64,000 nt of DNA, from assembly GCA_022747635.1 (NCBI GenBank), contig JAKTNV010000003.1, forward strand, positions 51,396,357 to 51,460,356, written 5' to 3'. Source of the stretch: Hetaerina americana (Eukaryota; Arthropoda; Insecta; Odonata; Calopterygidae). Below the pieces are notes generated by a model that saw only the letters and a list, made by a program, of their open reading frames with translations, was not told the origin of the DNA and did not search any database. Shown here one piece after another: positions 1 to 14,500 of this stretch (its first letter is position 1; the number at the start of each line of letters is the position of its first letter). The position numbers were made by a program, and so were the translations under genes.

Positions 1-205
1 CCTTCCCGTTCCACTCAGTCCCTTGGTATCTGTTTTTCCTCCCCCCCCTCCTTCCTCTTCACCAATACGTTTAAAGTACCCCTCCCCTTTCCATCTTCCA
101 CCTATTTCGATTGGTCCCCCCAACTCCCACAGTCTCTATATAAATATGACGTTTGTCTCCGGTTGTTTACTTTCAACCTTGTGTTGGAGGTGTTTTCCCT
201 TCGGT

Positions 206-249
206 TCGCTGAAGAGGGTCACTTTGTGGCCGAAACACGCGTGTTCGAC
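206..249 (+). ncRNA. Hammerhead-type self-cleaving ribozyme motif (type I-like)
   Basis: The core CTGAAGA (209-215) is followed by stem II GGTCAC/GTGGCC (217-222 with 226-231, loop TTT), then GAAA (232-235). It continues into the self-complementary CACGCGTG, a T-T cleavage position, and CGA (246-248), which can pair with TCG (206-208) as stem I. All invariant positions of the hammerhead (CUGANGA and GAAA) are present. The loop-free palindromic stem III fits the dimer-acting hammerheads reported for Penelope-like elements. Stem I is short, so activity is an inference. Confidence 0.55.
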
Positions 250-386
250 GCATTTCCTAGTTGCTCTTTACCTGTGTCCAGATTCTCCCAGAAGTTGGGC
301 CCTTTTGAGTGTGTGTGCGTTTCTTGAGTGCTTGTGTGTGTGATTGGTCTGTGCCAGTCACAGAGTGTGTGCTTGAGAATATCCTG

Positions 387-479
387 GAATCTTTAACGGG
401 GTCTACTCTACAGCCTCGTGAAGGATTCCATCTCCATCTGAAATTCTTTAACAGGGTCTCACAGCCTCGTGAAGGATTT
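387..479 (+). repeat. Internal tandem duplication in the pseudo-LTR
   Basis: Two related units, 387-427 and 440-479, share TCTTTAAC-GGGTCT and ACAGCCTCGTGAAGGATT, with small length differences between them. This sort of internal duplication is common in untranslated parts of retroelements. Confidence 0.75.
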
Positions 480-620
480 CAGTCAGGATAGTGTGCGTGT
501 GGCTGTGTGTTGGTCCCTGACGCGGATTAATTTCCCGTAAACCACCACAGAGGGTATTCTGGTCGAGAGGTTGTGGTTGGTCCCTGACGTGATTCCCGTC
601 ACACCAACACAACAATTGGT

Positions 621-2084
621 CTGACGAGAGATTGGCAACTAATTCTTACGGCCATTGGAGTTTTCTTCCCCTTTCTTCTTTAATTGAGAGGCCGTAGAGC
701 TCATTATTTCTTGCTAATCAGGTTCCAATTTAAAATAAAATAATTACCCACTGATTTTCGTTTAGCCGTTAACATATTAAGAATGAATGAAAATATACAA
801 TCAAAATGCATTCTTGGATATTCCAGCGAGTTGCGGCACGATTGATGGAGACGTGAGTTATAAGGCCCCTCCGCTCAGCGTCTGAGAATTTTCATTGCGC
901 TGTCTGGTACTAGAAACTGAATTCATTGAGTGGAAAATTAATGTGATTAAGATGGATATGGCTGATCAAGCAATATTTCCTTATTCCAGGACAATTTTGT
1001 TACGATATGTCGTGGAACGGCTAATGTTTAAATTTATTTCGATCATGCATCAAAATTTGACCCACTTCAGTTTTTGTGGAGTAAAACCCCTTGCGCGCAA
1101 TCATGTACGTATTTTGGCTTAGAAATTTTCAGGACTGTTGTTTTTTCATTTTACATTGCCGGAATAAGCAGCCATTTTTCTCTTGGCTAAAAGATTTGGC
1201 ATGGACAAATCCATAACCATCAATTTGTACGTATCATATTTTTGCGCTAATTTTGTAAAATTTGCTTATTATCCAAAATGAATTTGTGGTACCCTTCTTA
1301 TCTATTTCACTTTCTTTATTGCCATGCGTCCTCTCAGTACAGACTTTTACAGCCATGCATTTAATGAGAGACTGGGAACTAAGATTTTGATTTATTCTAA
1401 ATGGAATGTAATAGTTTTTTACATTAGTAGAAACTTAAAATCAATTCCGAAGCGTTAGCAATGGCCTGTCATCGTGATAAATTATATTATTTTATAATAA
1501 TGAAGAAGTGTATCTTTTTACGCAGCTCAGTACGTTAGAGTTTAATTGAAAGAACAACGAGTATAACATGGAAAGATAGCACATCGGCACGTCATTCGGC
1601 ATCCACGGAGGAATTTAGGACTAGCCAAAACACAAGTCCAAAACTAACACACGAAAACAAGCGTTCGCTCACGTGAACAGTAGCGCAAGTCACGTCAGAG
1701 AAATTTACGTCTTCCTCCTCCAGAAACGCCCGATACTTCGCCCTTCCCAATTTCTCCAGGCGGTGGAGACTCGCCCAAGTGTAGCCTCGAATCACTTTTT
1801 TCCTCCCTTTTGTCTTTTTGGAGTCACCTGGATTGTTTTAAGCCTCTTGCCTCGATAAGAAGAGATTCGCCATGGAAGGCGTGTGGGGAATAAAAGCGCT
1901 GCTTACGACTCTTTGGACTTCCTCCAAGCTGGATGGTACACATCGGAGGGGTAGCCATCGGAAAATACACTAGATTAAATGCCATTGGAGTGATCGAGAA
2001 GAAATCGGAGGAGTACATGCAGTGGAGGAAATGGACTTCGATTGGGGGAAGACTGGATACACCCTGAAACTACGAAGTGCTTAC
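621..2084. other. Intronic sequence without recognisable gene
   Basis: This stretch lies downstream of the trio exon at 2,085 in gene orientation. I looked on the minus strand for an SH3-coding exon and saw none. Open frames here are short and match no family I know. Composition is mixed, with frequent CpG. Confidence 0.6.
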
Positions 2085-2184
2085 CTTGTCGGAGTCAGTC
2101 GTATTTCCAGAACCAAAAGATGCCAACGATCCACGGTCAAGGTTTTCGGCACTCTCGTCTAGTGAGGCCGAGTCGTCCAGATCC
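2085..2184 (-). CDS. trio: trio exon: Ser/Asp-rich linker between PH1 and SH3
   Basis: This 100-nt exon is bounded by TCTATTTCCAG and AAG|GTAAGC. Its first G completes the split AG+G arginine codon from 27,230. It reads [20 protein letters not shown] and then [13 protein letters not shown], which matches the Trio linker ending SQNTLDSDK directly before the first SH3 domain. Eight CpGs in 100 nt contrast with the CpG-poor exons upstream. The SH3 exon must lie left of the window: I see nothing like it in 1-2,084. Confidence 0.93.
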
Positions 2185-2442
2185 CTGGAAATAGAATGGA
2201 GAAAGTCATTAATTTCAAACTGCTAAATATTTGATTTCAGTTCTATTTTTATGGCTACTGCAACGGCAATGATAAACATCAAAGAGAAATAGTTCATAAT
2301 TCAATCCGAAAAACAAAACCAAAAGCAGCATCCCTATTTCTGCAATAGCGTCGGCAAATATAAACATAAAAAAGGACACTCACACGTATTCAGATATTTT
2401 TGGTGGCACAACCACATTCTGTGAAAAGAAGGAACTTCAGTA

Positions 2443-2512
<70 letters not shown>

Positions 2513-5500
2513 GAAGAACGCCGAAAGCTTAAACTTTCTGAAATACGATTGCCCTTTTACGTATTCTCTATTCATATGTTGTTGCAGCAGTAGTACAAAA
2601 TAAACTATCTTTCAAGCAATAAAAAAGTTAGCTAATGAGTTCTTTTACCACCAAGTGATATTCACTACCTTCTTATGGTTCCATAGGAATATTATTTGCA
2701 CTTTTCCAACCTTCATGATGAACAAAACGAGTTTTGTTCACATTTACATAATTATCCATTAATGATATCGAAAAATTCTCACATCAAATACATTCAGGAA
2801 ACTATTCCATTCCAGATGCTCTTACAACTGTGTACTTGCTTCCTTAGGCCATAAATGTACCTTATAACATTAAATAAAGATCTGCCTATCACGTGAAAAG
2901 TAGCCACGGGAAGGAGAAAAATACGTGCCGGGTATATATTATGTATAAATATACAACTAAAACAAATACGTTAAAAATTCATTAAAAAAGAGCTGAACTT
3001 GACCAGATTTAATATTTTCACATTACGGGAAAATGAATTTCCAATCCTGAGAGACTTCTGAAAAGTTTGTGAAGTAGGATCGCAAGAGAGGAGAAGTTGC
3101 ATGAACGAATTTCTGCGAATCCAAGTGCGCTACATAAGAAGAACATCTGGCAGTCTAATCCCTCGGCATTTGGCTCATTTTCGACGAAGCGGAATGAGAC
3201 GTTCCCATGAGGGATTAAAGAAACTAAGGAAAGAGTTTTAAGAAGAAAAGCTGAATAGTCCGTGAAACGAAAATCAAAGGGCAAAACAGCTGGCAACTGC
3301 TTTTACCCAGAATTCCTCAGGGTATTCTTCTTTTCTTATCTTCCTTGCTTCAATGGTGGCATTCAAAACTCAGTCGAATAATCACGGAAGAGGGCTTCCG
3401 CGTCAGTCGATTAAAATCAATCTCTTACTTCGTACCTTCGTTTTACACTTCACGATAGAATTACATACCGACACTTGAAGATTTAATTCACGTGATTTAA
3501 CTGAATTTAATTGAATTTTGAGAAAAATGCGCCTTATTGTTATTCAGGGTGGAATACATTCATTTAATCACTATATTGAGTATAATTGAAAACGAATATT
3601 AGCACTTTTTTCAATTTTTGAATTCCTTCCACTACAACATTTGAATTCCTTCCACACAAGTCGGAAGCGGAGAATATGAAGCGTACTTGACTGAAAAATA
3701 ACTATTTCCTTTAAAATGCGAAAGAGGTACTAATTTCTACGACGGATTTCACGATACCACATCGAATCAATGCTCTACGAGACATACACACGTCGTGCAC
3801 AGGGGGGCCCTGAGCGCTGTAGGGGTGGCATGACGGAGAGGCGATGACTGAAACTTCATGAAAAGAGACAGACGACAAAGCACCAAAACACAGGGAAGTT
3901 TGTAAAAACTGCTGAAGGGTTATTCACTCAGGCGACTTAGACATTATTTGATACACTGATAAATCCATTCAAATATCTAAATTTCAGGGGTTTGTCATAG
4001 GTTTATGGGGAGTGACTGGCCCCAAAACTAGTCGGAATAGTGTATTGAGAAGAACAAAGATACCGGCGGCGCACGTATTTACATGAGAATTTTTAACCCC
4101 AGGGTATATCGAAGGCAGAGAGAGCGTTGGGAGTGTGGATGATGCAAAAACATTCCGAGCTATTATTTCAAGTTACTTTTTCAATTTGATTTTGTTTTAA
4201 TTCATCGAATGATGCCAATTACACATTTAAGCCTCACTGAAATAACGCTCTAAATTTTACATAAAGTCATATTGAAGCGCTCAATAAACGCTACACCCAT
4301 TTTCAGCAGCCCGAGAGTTCCCGTGAAAACTCTATGAAAAAAACTCTTATGAAAAAAACTATTATGAAAAATAGTCAACAAATCAACATCAACAACGACT
4401 AAAATCAAGTTATCTGCAAATCCCTTTCCGAGCATGATACGGAATCCTGACGAAGGCGAAACCTGGGCTCCGGCAATTTCAATTTTCAGCACGGATGACG
4501 TGACAAGTTTAGTCCAATCAATTAACAGGGAAAAATATGAGATGTTCCCACTAATTTTAAGGCTAATATGACGGCAAAAATTGGTGGGTGAGGGATGGAG
4601 GCGGCAGAGTCTAATTTGATTGAAATTAGTTTATCGGGTATACCGAAATATTCAAGAACATCACCACCACACCTTACGACGCATACCTCCCTATTAGCCA
4701 TTTTGCTAACCTTCGAAAACCATTTACCCTCTTCCCACCCCAACTGCCTCTTTTTCCCATATTCCGTATTCCTCTCTCCTCTACCGGCTTTGGGTGAAAT
4801 GAAATTATCTTGGGAGGGCTGAAGACTCGGATAAAATTAGATCCATTCGAAATATAAAACCCTGAAAGGCTGATTTTTTCCCTTGATCCTAATAGAGGCC
4901 GTCGAAATGTGGCAATTTAATTTCCTCTTGGTCTCTTCTCTTTCAGAATTGGAACTTTATAGACCTAAACGAGCCAGACTCCACTTACACATTCAGAGGA
5001 CACTGGCAGCACTACGCTTTCATCACTTCAGAACGGAACCCGAACCTTTTTTTAAAGAACCAACCCGGTACTTAACTTCGTACAATTTACCCTCTTGCAA
5101 ATGCCATCGGAGAGATATCTACGTCGAATCCACATCATATTACTGACCATTCGTTTCGTACACAGTCCGTGGTATAACCTAGCACTTGCTACGCTTAGGA
5201 ATATCCCTTACGGTCTAGATGCTAACCTAGCAGCCCTCTAATATTCACGAATGGGAATCGACCTCACTCACTATATCCACTTCGCCTTAAACCCGGCGGG
5301 TCATTTCTGTAGCAGTCCTTCGTATCCCATCAAATAACACCCGTTTCCAAAAAGAACCGTCCTACGACCGCCCACCCGGATCACACCCGCGTCTTAATCA
5401 TTCCCCCCGGGGTCTGCCCACTTCTCTCTCGCTTTCTGTCCTCTGGGGAAACGGCGGCGGCGGCGATGGCATCCGCGCGGAACTAGGGAACTGAACGAAT

Positions 5501-8500
5501 TGAATAAGTAAGCGAAAAGACGTGCGGAAAGTGGATGAATAAGAAAACGGACGGGCACGAGCGGTAGGTGGAAGGGAATCGAGAATATTGATGGATGAAG
5601 GCATTCTGACATGCTGCCGAGCCAACGGTAATACCGAACATCAAACCAGTAAACTTCGTTTCCGCCGGATTCATTTTATTGAATGGCACTTCTGTATTGT
5701 TAGGGGAAGGGAGCGGGCATTTAGGGCCAAATTCTCAAACAAATTATAGCTTAGAACTAAAACATTGCTCCGGAAGAGTAAACGTGGATGTACAGAAAAA
5801 CGCCCGAGTTTTCAATCAACTAGAGATGAAGAAAGAATGAGAGAGCTATCAGCTCTCCGGGGAGTCAACAGCCAAGGAGTAAAATGGAACACATGGCGCA
5901 CCAACACGGCTATACTCACATAAATTCTGTAGTAACTTACATTTCTTTACAATCGTGGCATTATTTTTCCCATTTATCCCGTTGCGGTTTTCTTCGTGAT
6001 ATTCTCAACATTTCATTCCGGCCACTCGCAGCATAAGTGATTGTATTAATTGCAATGGGTACAAGTAGATTTTTTAAAGTTAACCGCGATGTGACAATTC
6101 TGATGCTAGATAATTTATTTCCGATGAGGCATCATTTCCCTTGCCTTGGGAATTGGGGCACAAAATACCTTCCATTTCGGAGCACCGAACCACTTCGACC
6201 TGGCCCTAACAAGACGTAAGCAATAAAAATAAGCCGGTAGGCATGATAAGAAAGGGTGTACTTGAAAGCGTTTACCAATTCAACCCGGTTTTTATTATCT
6301 AGTGCGAGATGAACTATAGTCATCCGCTTACCTCCAGATGCTTAGTTCGTACAATCTGAACACTTTTTTGAGACAGCATTCTCCTAAGAAACTCGACAAG
6401 GTCAGCAAACTATGGGCCGGAGATAAATATGGCATCAATCGGCCACTACAGTCGAGAATACAGATCTCGAATCCACTTTATCTTTAATCTCATGGAAATC
6501 AGGTCATACATAGATTCCATCTAAAGAGACCAAAGATTTTCAATTCCACAAAAGAAAGGGCAGAATGAACAGCTAGCTGTTTACAGAGCCGTTTATATAC
6601 GAAATTTCATTATGTATTTTGTCTCGCTAAACAAAAAAGAGCTGGATCTTCATCGTCAAACTTTTTTGATCACTGGACATTTCTAGAGATTTTGAATCTC
6701 CCTGAGAAACTCATGGCTTGTATTGGCGTTAACCAGGGTCCAAGCCTATCTTTCAGAAATATCTGTTCGAGGCGGAACAAGGAACTCCTCACCTTTAAGT
6801 TGGTCAACGGACTACTAATTGCCCACACGAACAATTTCCGAGCAGAATTTAATGTTATTTTCGAACGGTAGCTTCCATATTTAGGCGATCAAACCACAAG
6901 GTTCCATCGCAAGACCAAGCCTAAATGCTACCCAGAAAACAATTTTTTGTCCCTTCCACCTACAAACGGAACTGAGAAAACATTAAACGAAGAATAAGAA
7001 AACCACCCCACATCATTAGCACAAATAATCGCTGAAGTCTTAAATCGGTTCTTAGTAAGCAGAAAAAGCCTTGAGTATGCATCTTATTTTTTTAAAGGAT
7101 TTCTGGCTTTCTGAGCCATAGGCACAGAAATTCGCCATCTGGGGCTCATTCTTGAGAGTCAAAAATCAATTTCGATGTCTTATGAAAACAATTGTGAGTG
7201 AAAAATAAAATATTGTAAGCCACATACTCCGCGAAATGTAGACTTTATATCCGTTGGCATTGCTTTTACAAAGTTCTGTAAGGACAAGCTAAAAGGACCT
7301 ACACATTGGCTTGTAGCGCTGGGAAGCGGGCTTTTGCTTTATTTTTCCGCTTCGTTTTCCTTTATCTGAAAAACTCGCATGCCCTTAGACTATACTGCTT
7401 TTACTTGACAAAAAAAAGATTTGCCTTCCTACCTCCCATTTTGCTTCCTCGTGGAGATAGTTATCCCATGAATGAAAAACAAATTATCAAAACGGCGGAA
7501 AAAGAATAGGGATACATAAGATACCACGAACACAATGGAAGTGATATTTGAATGAGTAAGAGAACAGAAGAGAGACCTATGGAACAGAATTAGGGTTATC
7601 GCGAGCTAACTTCTCGCAAGTACATCTAAGGGCTATAAACATTTCAAAAGAAAACTAAAAAATAAGGTAAACGTGTTACAATAAAATATTTGTAGTTCTT
7701 CTAAGTTGTGTACTCTCTCGTTCTCAATGGTATTTTAAAGTACCCGCATTAATTACTATACATGTTAACCTTCACTTCTCAAGACGCCTGATCAAAAATG
7801 ACAAACCATCTCAGGAGGGGAATAATACATGCAGTGATCTCATATTACTGATGCATGCGGATAGCTCTGCGTTTTAGCAACCTTAAAAAAGCTTAACCAG
7901 TTCATTTAAAATGGCCAAACAACGACAATTCCGTGCTAAATAAAATTTAAAGATACAATAGGTAGAGAGGTGATGGAAAGTTTTTGTATGGATAAGATTC
8001 ATTAGAATTCCAAGTAAGATCACAGACGATCAACTATTATTTGTATCAGACAAGTTTCTTCGACACTGTTTGGGATTTGAAAAAACAAGAAAATCTGGTT
8101 GGTATGCGGAACATGTAAAATACTCTCAATGTTTATAACGTGTGCGCTAAAAGAATGGAATACGGCCGTTATTCCAACTAACTACTGTGAAGGATCTCTC
8201 ATTTGAACCATTATTTTCATAATGCGAATCCGTTTTAATAAAATAATTAAACTAGCGGATATTTGAAAACCATATTCAGACACACTATGGGATCCAGAAA
8301 AATGGCTTGTTCACATTACTCGAGGGCAAGGGGCCCAATTATTATGAGACTCAAAACCCTGAGCCAACTCACCCGATTTGAAAAGAGCACCTCGAAGAAT
8401 TGAAATACTGACACCACAGATCGGGGAAATCCTGCGCTAAGGAGACGATGGACTGGCGAATGAAGAACTAGGAATAAAATAAAAAGAAAACGACCATCGG

Positions 8501-11500
8501 GGGAGCGGAGGAGAACACAACATGGGAACTGCGATGCGAAGGGGAGGGGGAAATGGCGGAAGAGGACGAGGAGAAACGGCTGGGAGAAGGGGAGGGGAGA
8601 GACATTTCTGCGGGAGTGGGTAGCGAAAGAGAGGAGTGAGGAGTGGGGAGTCGAGACGGCGGGGGTTCCGAAGAAAGACCTGCAAGATAATAATTCAATA
8701 GCGGCACTCGAGAACTTCGAGGCACCCGTGTTTTGACATTGTCAGAACGACAGGAGGTGCAGAACCGAAACTGAAGGTTGCTCGGACTGTGAATATGAGA
8801 AAGGGAGAGCATCTTTTTCTTCATTTTATTCTTTCTGTGATACGGGTAAGCGGAGAATATAGGCATTGGGCTGAATGTGAGGAGGGGATGTGTACAGATT
8901 CGTTATAGTAGGCGGAAGTGGATCGGAAGAGACCGTTTTCGGGAGTTACCCGCCCTACCATCGTTTATCCTAGAGCGATATGACACCAATTCGAAAACAT
9001 TGATGACGACACCCAGGGGAAACGAAGCGCACGAATCCCACGAGGGAGGAAATTACAAGGGGGAAATACGAGATAAAGATCGTATCACTCAAAGCGGCGG
9101 CGACCCTCTTCCAATCTTATTCAGCTCCGCTTACGCGCGTATTGAAAATGTGGATTCAAACATTTTGTTTCCCGTGCGGCTTATTTAACAAATATCGGCG
9201 ATACAAATAAATCATGATTTGCGATATATTTACGACTGTTAAAACCAGTGTTTAGCGACTGCGCCTAAGTAACCACTTTGCCTCGAGGGATTTGGAACGG
9301 CACACTGGAGAGGTGACTGGTTCATATGTATTGAGCGTAAAATTAAATTTAAAAAACAGCCGCTGGATACCACAAGGCACAAAATAAAATAATGGAAGCA
9401 TATACCAAACAGAAATGCCTGAAACTCTCTTCGCCAGACGGAAATAATGTAATGGTATTTTGAGAGTTAGCTCACGTTCCGTTAATAAAATATTCTTTTA
9501 AAGGAACAGCACCGCAATCATGCTAATTATCACCTACACCATAAACTACAAGTCTCATTCAAACCCTTCAGAGTACAAGCATTGAAGATTTCCAGTTGAA
9601 CACAATCCATATTCAATCAGGATCCTAAGTCAACCGGGAAAAAATAGATTCTTAGACACACTGATCAACCCCCCATCGTCTGCTCCGCGTTAAAATTTTC
9701 TGCGTTCTAGAGGCTCTGGATATTTACAGGGAAGTAAGACTTTTTCAATTCCCTGTCCACGTGAATTTTCCTCCGATTATATCAATAATAAAGCAGGCGC
9801 TACAATTAAAATGGGCTGTAATATTTCAATAGACTCTATACTTTTTACTTAAATAAAAAACTATGACTTCAATTTGGTAATTTATTCGGCTTATCCAAGG
9901 AAAGCCAGAACAGTTAAAAGACTCGAGTGGAATTGTGCATGACATTCACAACACGACTCTTCGCGTCTTGATTTCACGCACTTGATAACCACGGGCCAGT
10001 GCCCTGTGCGATACACAACCGCGCAATCTGCGACGTTATCTTTTGCGGCGCCACGCAAAAGGAAGAGGAATGTCGTCAATTCTAGGTTGAAACTACGCAT
10101 GAGTCACCAGTAGTCTTTTTAACACGCCATTTGCGTCATTACATCGCACGCCAAATGCGACACGCCGAAAAACAACAATAAGCATACAAAAACCAGTACC
10201 GTTATATACATAACTTTAGTATTACGCCACATATTACACGCAGAATTACAACAATCATTATTGTTTATCAACCGTTTAAGGTAGGTTTTCAATTTACACA
10301 AACAATATACACAAATCTTGTCTCTCCTAACAAAAACACCACCCAAAATAACTCTACAACAAGCCCTTCTTCATCTCTGATTACTTCCTTCCTCCCTTCA
10401 TCCCGTCCAACATCCCTATCCTGTTCCTGTCCTTGCCTCGTTTGCCTATCATTCTCCCCTCTATCACAGCCTTCTCCGTATAATTCCTTCTCCCCTTCAA
10501 TGGACAAAAATCAGGAGTTTTAATTTTAAAAAAATTTATGAGAAAAATCAAATTTGCAATTTTCCACAGGTTTATTGGTGTGCATTGAAAAGTGTAAGTT
10601 TGTTTTTCCTTATAATGACGAACTTTCACTACATATCGCCTGAATGTGTTGAATGTATAAAAAAAGATAATATTTAACTAGATAAGATTAATCCTATCAT
10701 CGACCATAATATGCACGACTAACTTTACTGGTATACTAAAGAGGGGAAATTGCCTTCAAAAGGACGTGGATAACAAGTAATATTAGACAAAATATTAGAA
10801 CAAATGATTCTTTAAAATAAAGAAATTACTTCTACGCATTATACTTTTAATTTTACATTTATCATTATTAATGCACCGATGTCAACACTTTCATTTAGTT
10901 ACATGGGCATTACACAACATTTGTTCATAAACGCATATATTCTCTTCAACAGCTATATTTTAAAAAAATGACAGCTAAATTCTACAACTAATCTACATTC
11001 GACCACGAAATCAAGTATAGGTGATTATTCTGTTCGTCAATATATTCCAAATTTAACATTTTGAGGTGCCAGCAGAGCTGTTGAGTACTACAGCACAAGA
11101 TATATGAATACATATTTAAAATAGCCAATTAAAAAAACTTTAAAATTTAAACCTCGAATCACAATCATATCTATGATACAAATCGCATCATTCGGGACAT
11201 ATATCTTATATGTCACAATTTTTATCGACTATTAAATGCTTCAAATGGTGTTACAACTAAATATTTAGATTTACTAAATTTTAACTAAAATTTAAGTAAA
11301 TGTTTTATTTCGGGGCTAACCAAAGATAATTTTCACGAATCGGGTGATGTACAAATAAAAGCGACATAAAATGGATGAATGCCAGCATGAAATAAAAGAG
11401 AATATAGGGTACTTTTCCTATTTATTCCTAAAATAGGGATTTTCCTATTTCTATATACATACTGCAAATATACTTTTGAGTTTTTCAAAGGATGCTGGCA

Positions 11501-14500
11501 GAGCCCGATGGTCTCCACAGTCTTTGCCAAGCAGAAGAAGGTTTTTATCGCGTATTTCCATTTTAGGCTTTTAAAATTCCATTACGCTACAGCCAAAGGG
11601 TTATCCGAAGAGGAGACTAATTTTTTTCGATTCACTCAACAAATAAATATCCGAAGACATATTAATTATCAGTTACGGAGAACTCTTCTTCTGGTAATCT
11701 TAGAATCATATACCCCAGGGAAAAGCACCTGGCTTCAAGCTCTCTAAAGATCCACTTGGCTGCCTAGCGACTGTCGTTTAGTTTCTATTATAATATTTTT
11801 CAAATCGGCAATAGTCATCTACTTAGGGGTTCGGTTACGAATACGTAGGTGAGAGAATGGTTCACTGGAGGAGAAAGGGTTATAGACCTATATTTGTCTG
11901 TGTGTGTGTGTGAGCGCACTTTGAAAAGATCGTTATATAGCGGCGATGAGAATGACTCTGAAAGCAAACTGGTGGAATAATGGGCGGGTAAAAAGAGGTC
12001 GACAGAGAGGGTGAGAGAGTTCTTTTATGTATTCTTAACGACCGCTCGCTGGGAGGGTAGTTTTGGAGGAGTTGGTCCAGCCGCAGCGTCCTTGAGTAGC
12101 AAAAGCATTCTCCTCCTTAAAAAGAATTCCGGCAAAAAACATCTCGGAGCACTCGACTTGAAGGAAAATATCACCCCGTGCCGTAACTGTGGAGATATTT
12201 TTTTTAAATGGTATTCATAAATAGAAAGGTGAAGAGAGTGCATGCACTTACAATAACCTTGCAGAAGAGGTTCGAGGCAGGAACAGCTAACCTTCCGAAC
12301 AGAAATAAGTAATGAATTACAAAAATTCATAAAATTAACGTGCATATACAGAAACACCTCTCTACTAATCCCTAATTGACACCCAAAATGGAGTACTAGT
12401 TACAAAACCGTTAAAAAAGCGGAATATCAAATAACTAATTATATGCGTCATTATTTTCTTCAGGTTATTAAAATATGAACGAAGAGCCATGAGACTGGTG
12501 CACAGCTACGCCTAACTAAAATCCAGGAAATACTTAATTTGAATAATTTATCATGAGCTCTTTAAACATTTTGGATTTTATGCATGGCGATTAGTTTAAT
12601 TAACTATTACCGTACCTTTGAAGTATTAACATCAACAATATTAGAAAGTAACAAACCGAATTCCTAAAGATAGTAGCATTCTCAGAGTCAATCTTACATC
12701 AGTTTTTCGATTTTTGTCTTCATTTGATAAGTAATTATTCTCTAGGGTACACCTGTTGTAAAATCTATGTTATAATTAAGCAATTTAAGAAGATAAATAA
12801 AAGGAAAAAAAACAAATTTATAACACACTAGGATGCGGATACTCGCTACTTAAGGAGGTAAAGAGAATAAAATTGAAATATTCTGGATTAGGAAATTAAG
12901 GAGCGCTCGTTCTCGGAGAATTAAAAGTATTTACTCGGAATTATATTTACGTATGTATTGTAATTAAAACTGAGTAAACATTCCGGCAGTAAATGGGACG
13001 AAATTTAAAAATGAGAACACAAGACTGCCTAGAGATGATAAGAGGTGCGTTTTGATTAAGGTATATCAACACATTAACAATTTTGATGATTCTTAAGTCA
13101 AACCTTCTATTGCACTTAAACTCAATTAATTCTCGAATAGAAAAGAGACTGATGAATTTCGTTCAGTAAACCCAATAAATAACTAGAGGTATCATTTAAA
13201 TAAATCGATAAAACATTATATTGGGCAATCATATAAAACGGAAGAATTTGAAGACTTTGGGAATAAAATGAGAATAATAATTGGGCTGACAGTACGGCAG
13301 TACAAATACAGGAAAAAAAATATTAACGTGCAAAACATAAGGACCGCGGCATCTTTTAAATTCTGACGTTAGCAATCATAAATGACGGGACAATGAAACA
13401 TTGATATTCTCTGTGAAATTATTCACGTGCACGAGCACCCAGCGATGACGCGTCTGCTACGCCTTGACTCATAAATCAACGCCTTCCTCTCTTGCCTCAG
13501 CCCTCGCACAACACACTCGAAAAACGTCTCATGCATCACACAAAAAATGAAAAAATTACTCCTATAACTGGGAGCATCTAAAAAATAATAATAGAATAGA
13601 ACGCTGCCACGACGTCAATTACCCAAGTGCCTATCATGGCTGCAGACTGTAAACAGTGAGCGAGAGGAGCGAAAAAATATAGCAATAATAAGTGAAACAA
13701 ACAACACCAAGGGATCTTGTAGACCACCCCCAAAGGACACCCCTGGACCCTCACGCCTTTCCACGCGAGTGATCGACGAGATTTCGATGGAATTTCGAAA
13801 GACCTCCCCTCTCTGCCCCTCAACTCCTTTCTACACTACTTCTCTTTCCACTTCCAACCGTTCCCTCCCGGAACATTTGAGACATGTCCTCCAATAGCTA
13901 AGGAAGTGAGAGGAAGGGAGAACGGGAAAAAGAGACTTTGAGTGCAGGGAAGGAGATGAGGAGGAGCAGAAGAAGGACGTGAAAGGCTGCGGTGGGGGCT
14001 GCCGCTCTTTGAGTGCAGTGGAATGGGTTCCGGGCGGGGGTAAGAGGTGGGATTGGAAGGCGGATGAACAAGTGAGTTCGAGTGCACGGGTGCCCATATC
14101 GTGACCTCTAGGAAACGTGAAGGAATGGAAGGAGAAGGAGTCGGGAGGGTAATTTAAAAGGGTGGTGGTAGGAATGGATTGGCCCTGGAGGGAGTGGCAG
14201 TGAGGAAGAGGAGGTATGGGCACATCTGGGACATGAGCGATCGGAAGAAAGGATTGGGGCAGGAGGGTACGCGTGACCTCGACCCGAGGTCCACATCCCA
14301 TTGATTGAGCATACGTCGACACTCTAGAAATTTACATTGTTAAGTTCTGGTACTAATTGTTTTCCTAATTGATAAATGTGACACGAAACATTTTGTGTTT
14401 ACCGATTTCACATGTTCCAAGAACTCCACCAGTTTAACTTTTCATTGTTCGAAAATTATTTCCTCGCCATCTTGGGATATGCAGGGAAATTCATTCGGGC

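Larger units (their letters stand above)
1..620 (+). mobile_element. Penelope-like pseudo-LTR fragment
   Basis: The segment shows, in order, a pyrimidine-rich tract (about 40-130), a TATA-like box TCTATATAAA (about 134-143), and a hammerhead-type core at 206-249. A short internal duplication and two copies of GGTTGGTCCCTGACG follow, near 512 and 577. Hammerhead motifs in pseudo-LTRs are a known trait of Penelope-like elements, and the same order recurs at 53.7 kb and 56.5 kb. No reverse transcriptase is visible. The 3' limit is a guess from where the repeated motifs stop. Confidence 0.5.

Noticed and set aside
621..2084. Expected Trio SH3 exon after the linker exon
   Set aside because: No minus-strand frame resembles the SH3 sequence; the exon must be left of the window.
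2390..2603. Open frames encoding Tyr-Ile repeats on both strands
   Set aside because: They are translations of the (AT)33 microsatellite.
8468..8866. 132-codon minus-strand open frame
   Set aside because: Again follows from a G/A-rich tract; repetitive Ser/Pro content and no family signature.
13831..14322. 163-codon minus-strand open frame
   Set aside because: Low-complexity Ser/Pro/His composition from a purine-rich block; no similarity recognised and no supporting splice sites or neighbours.
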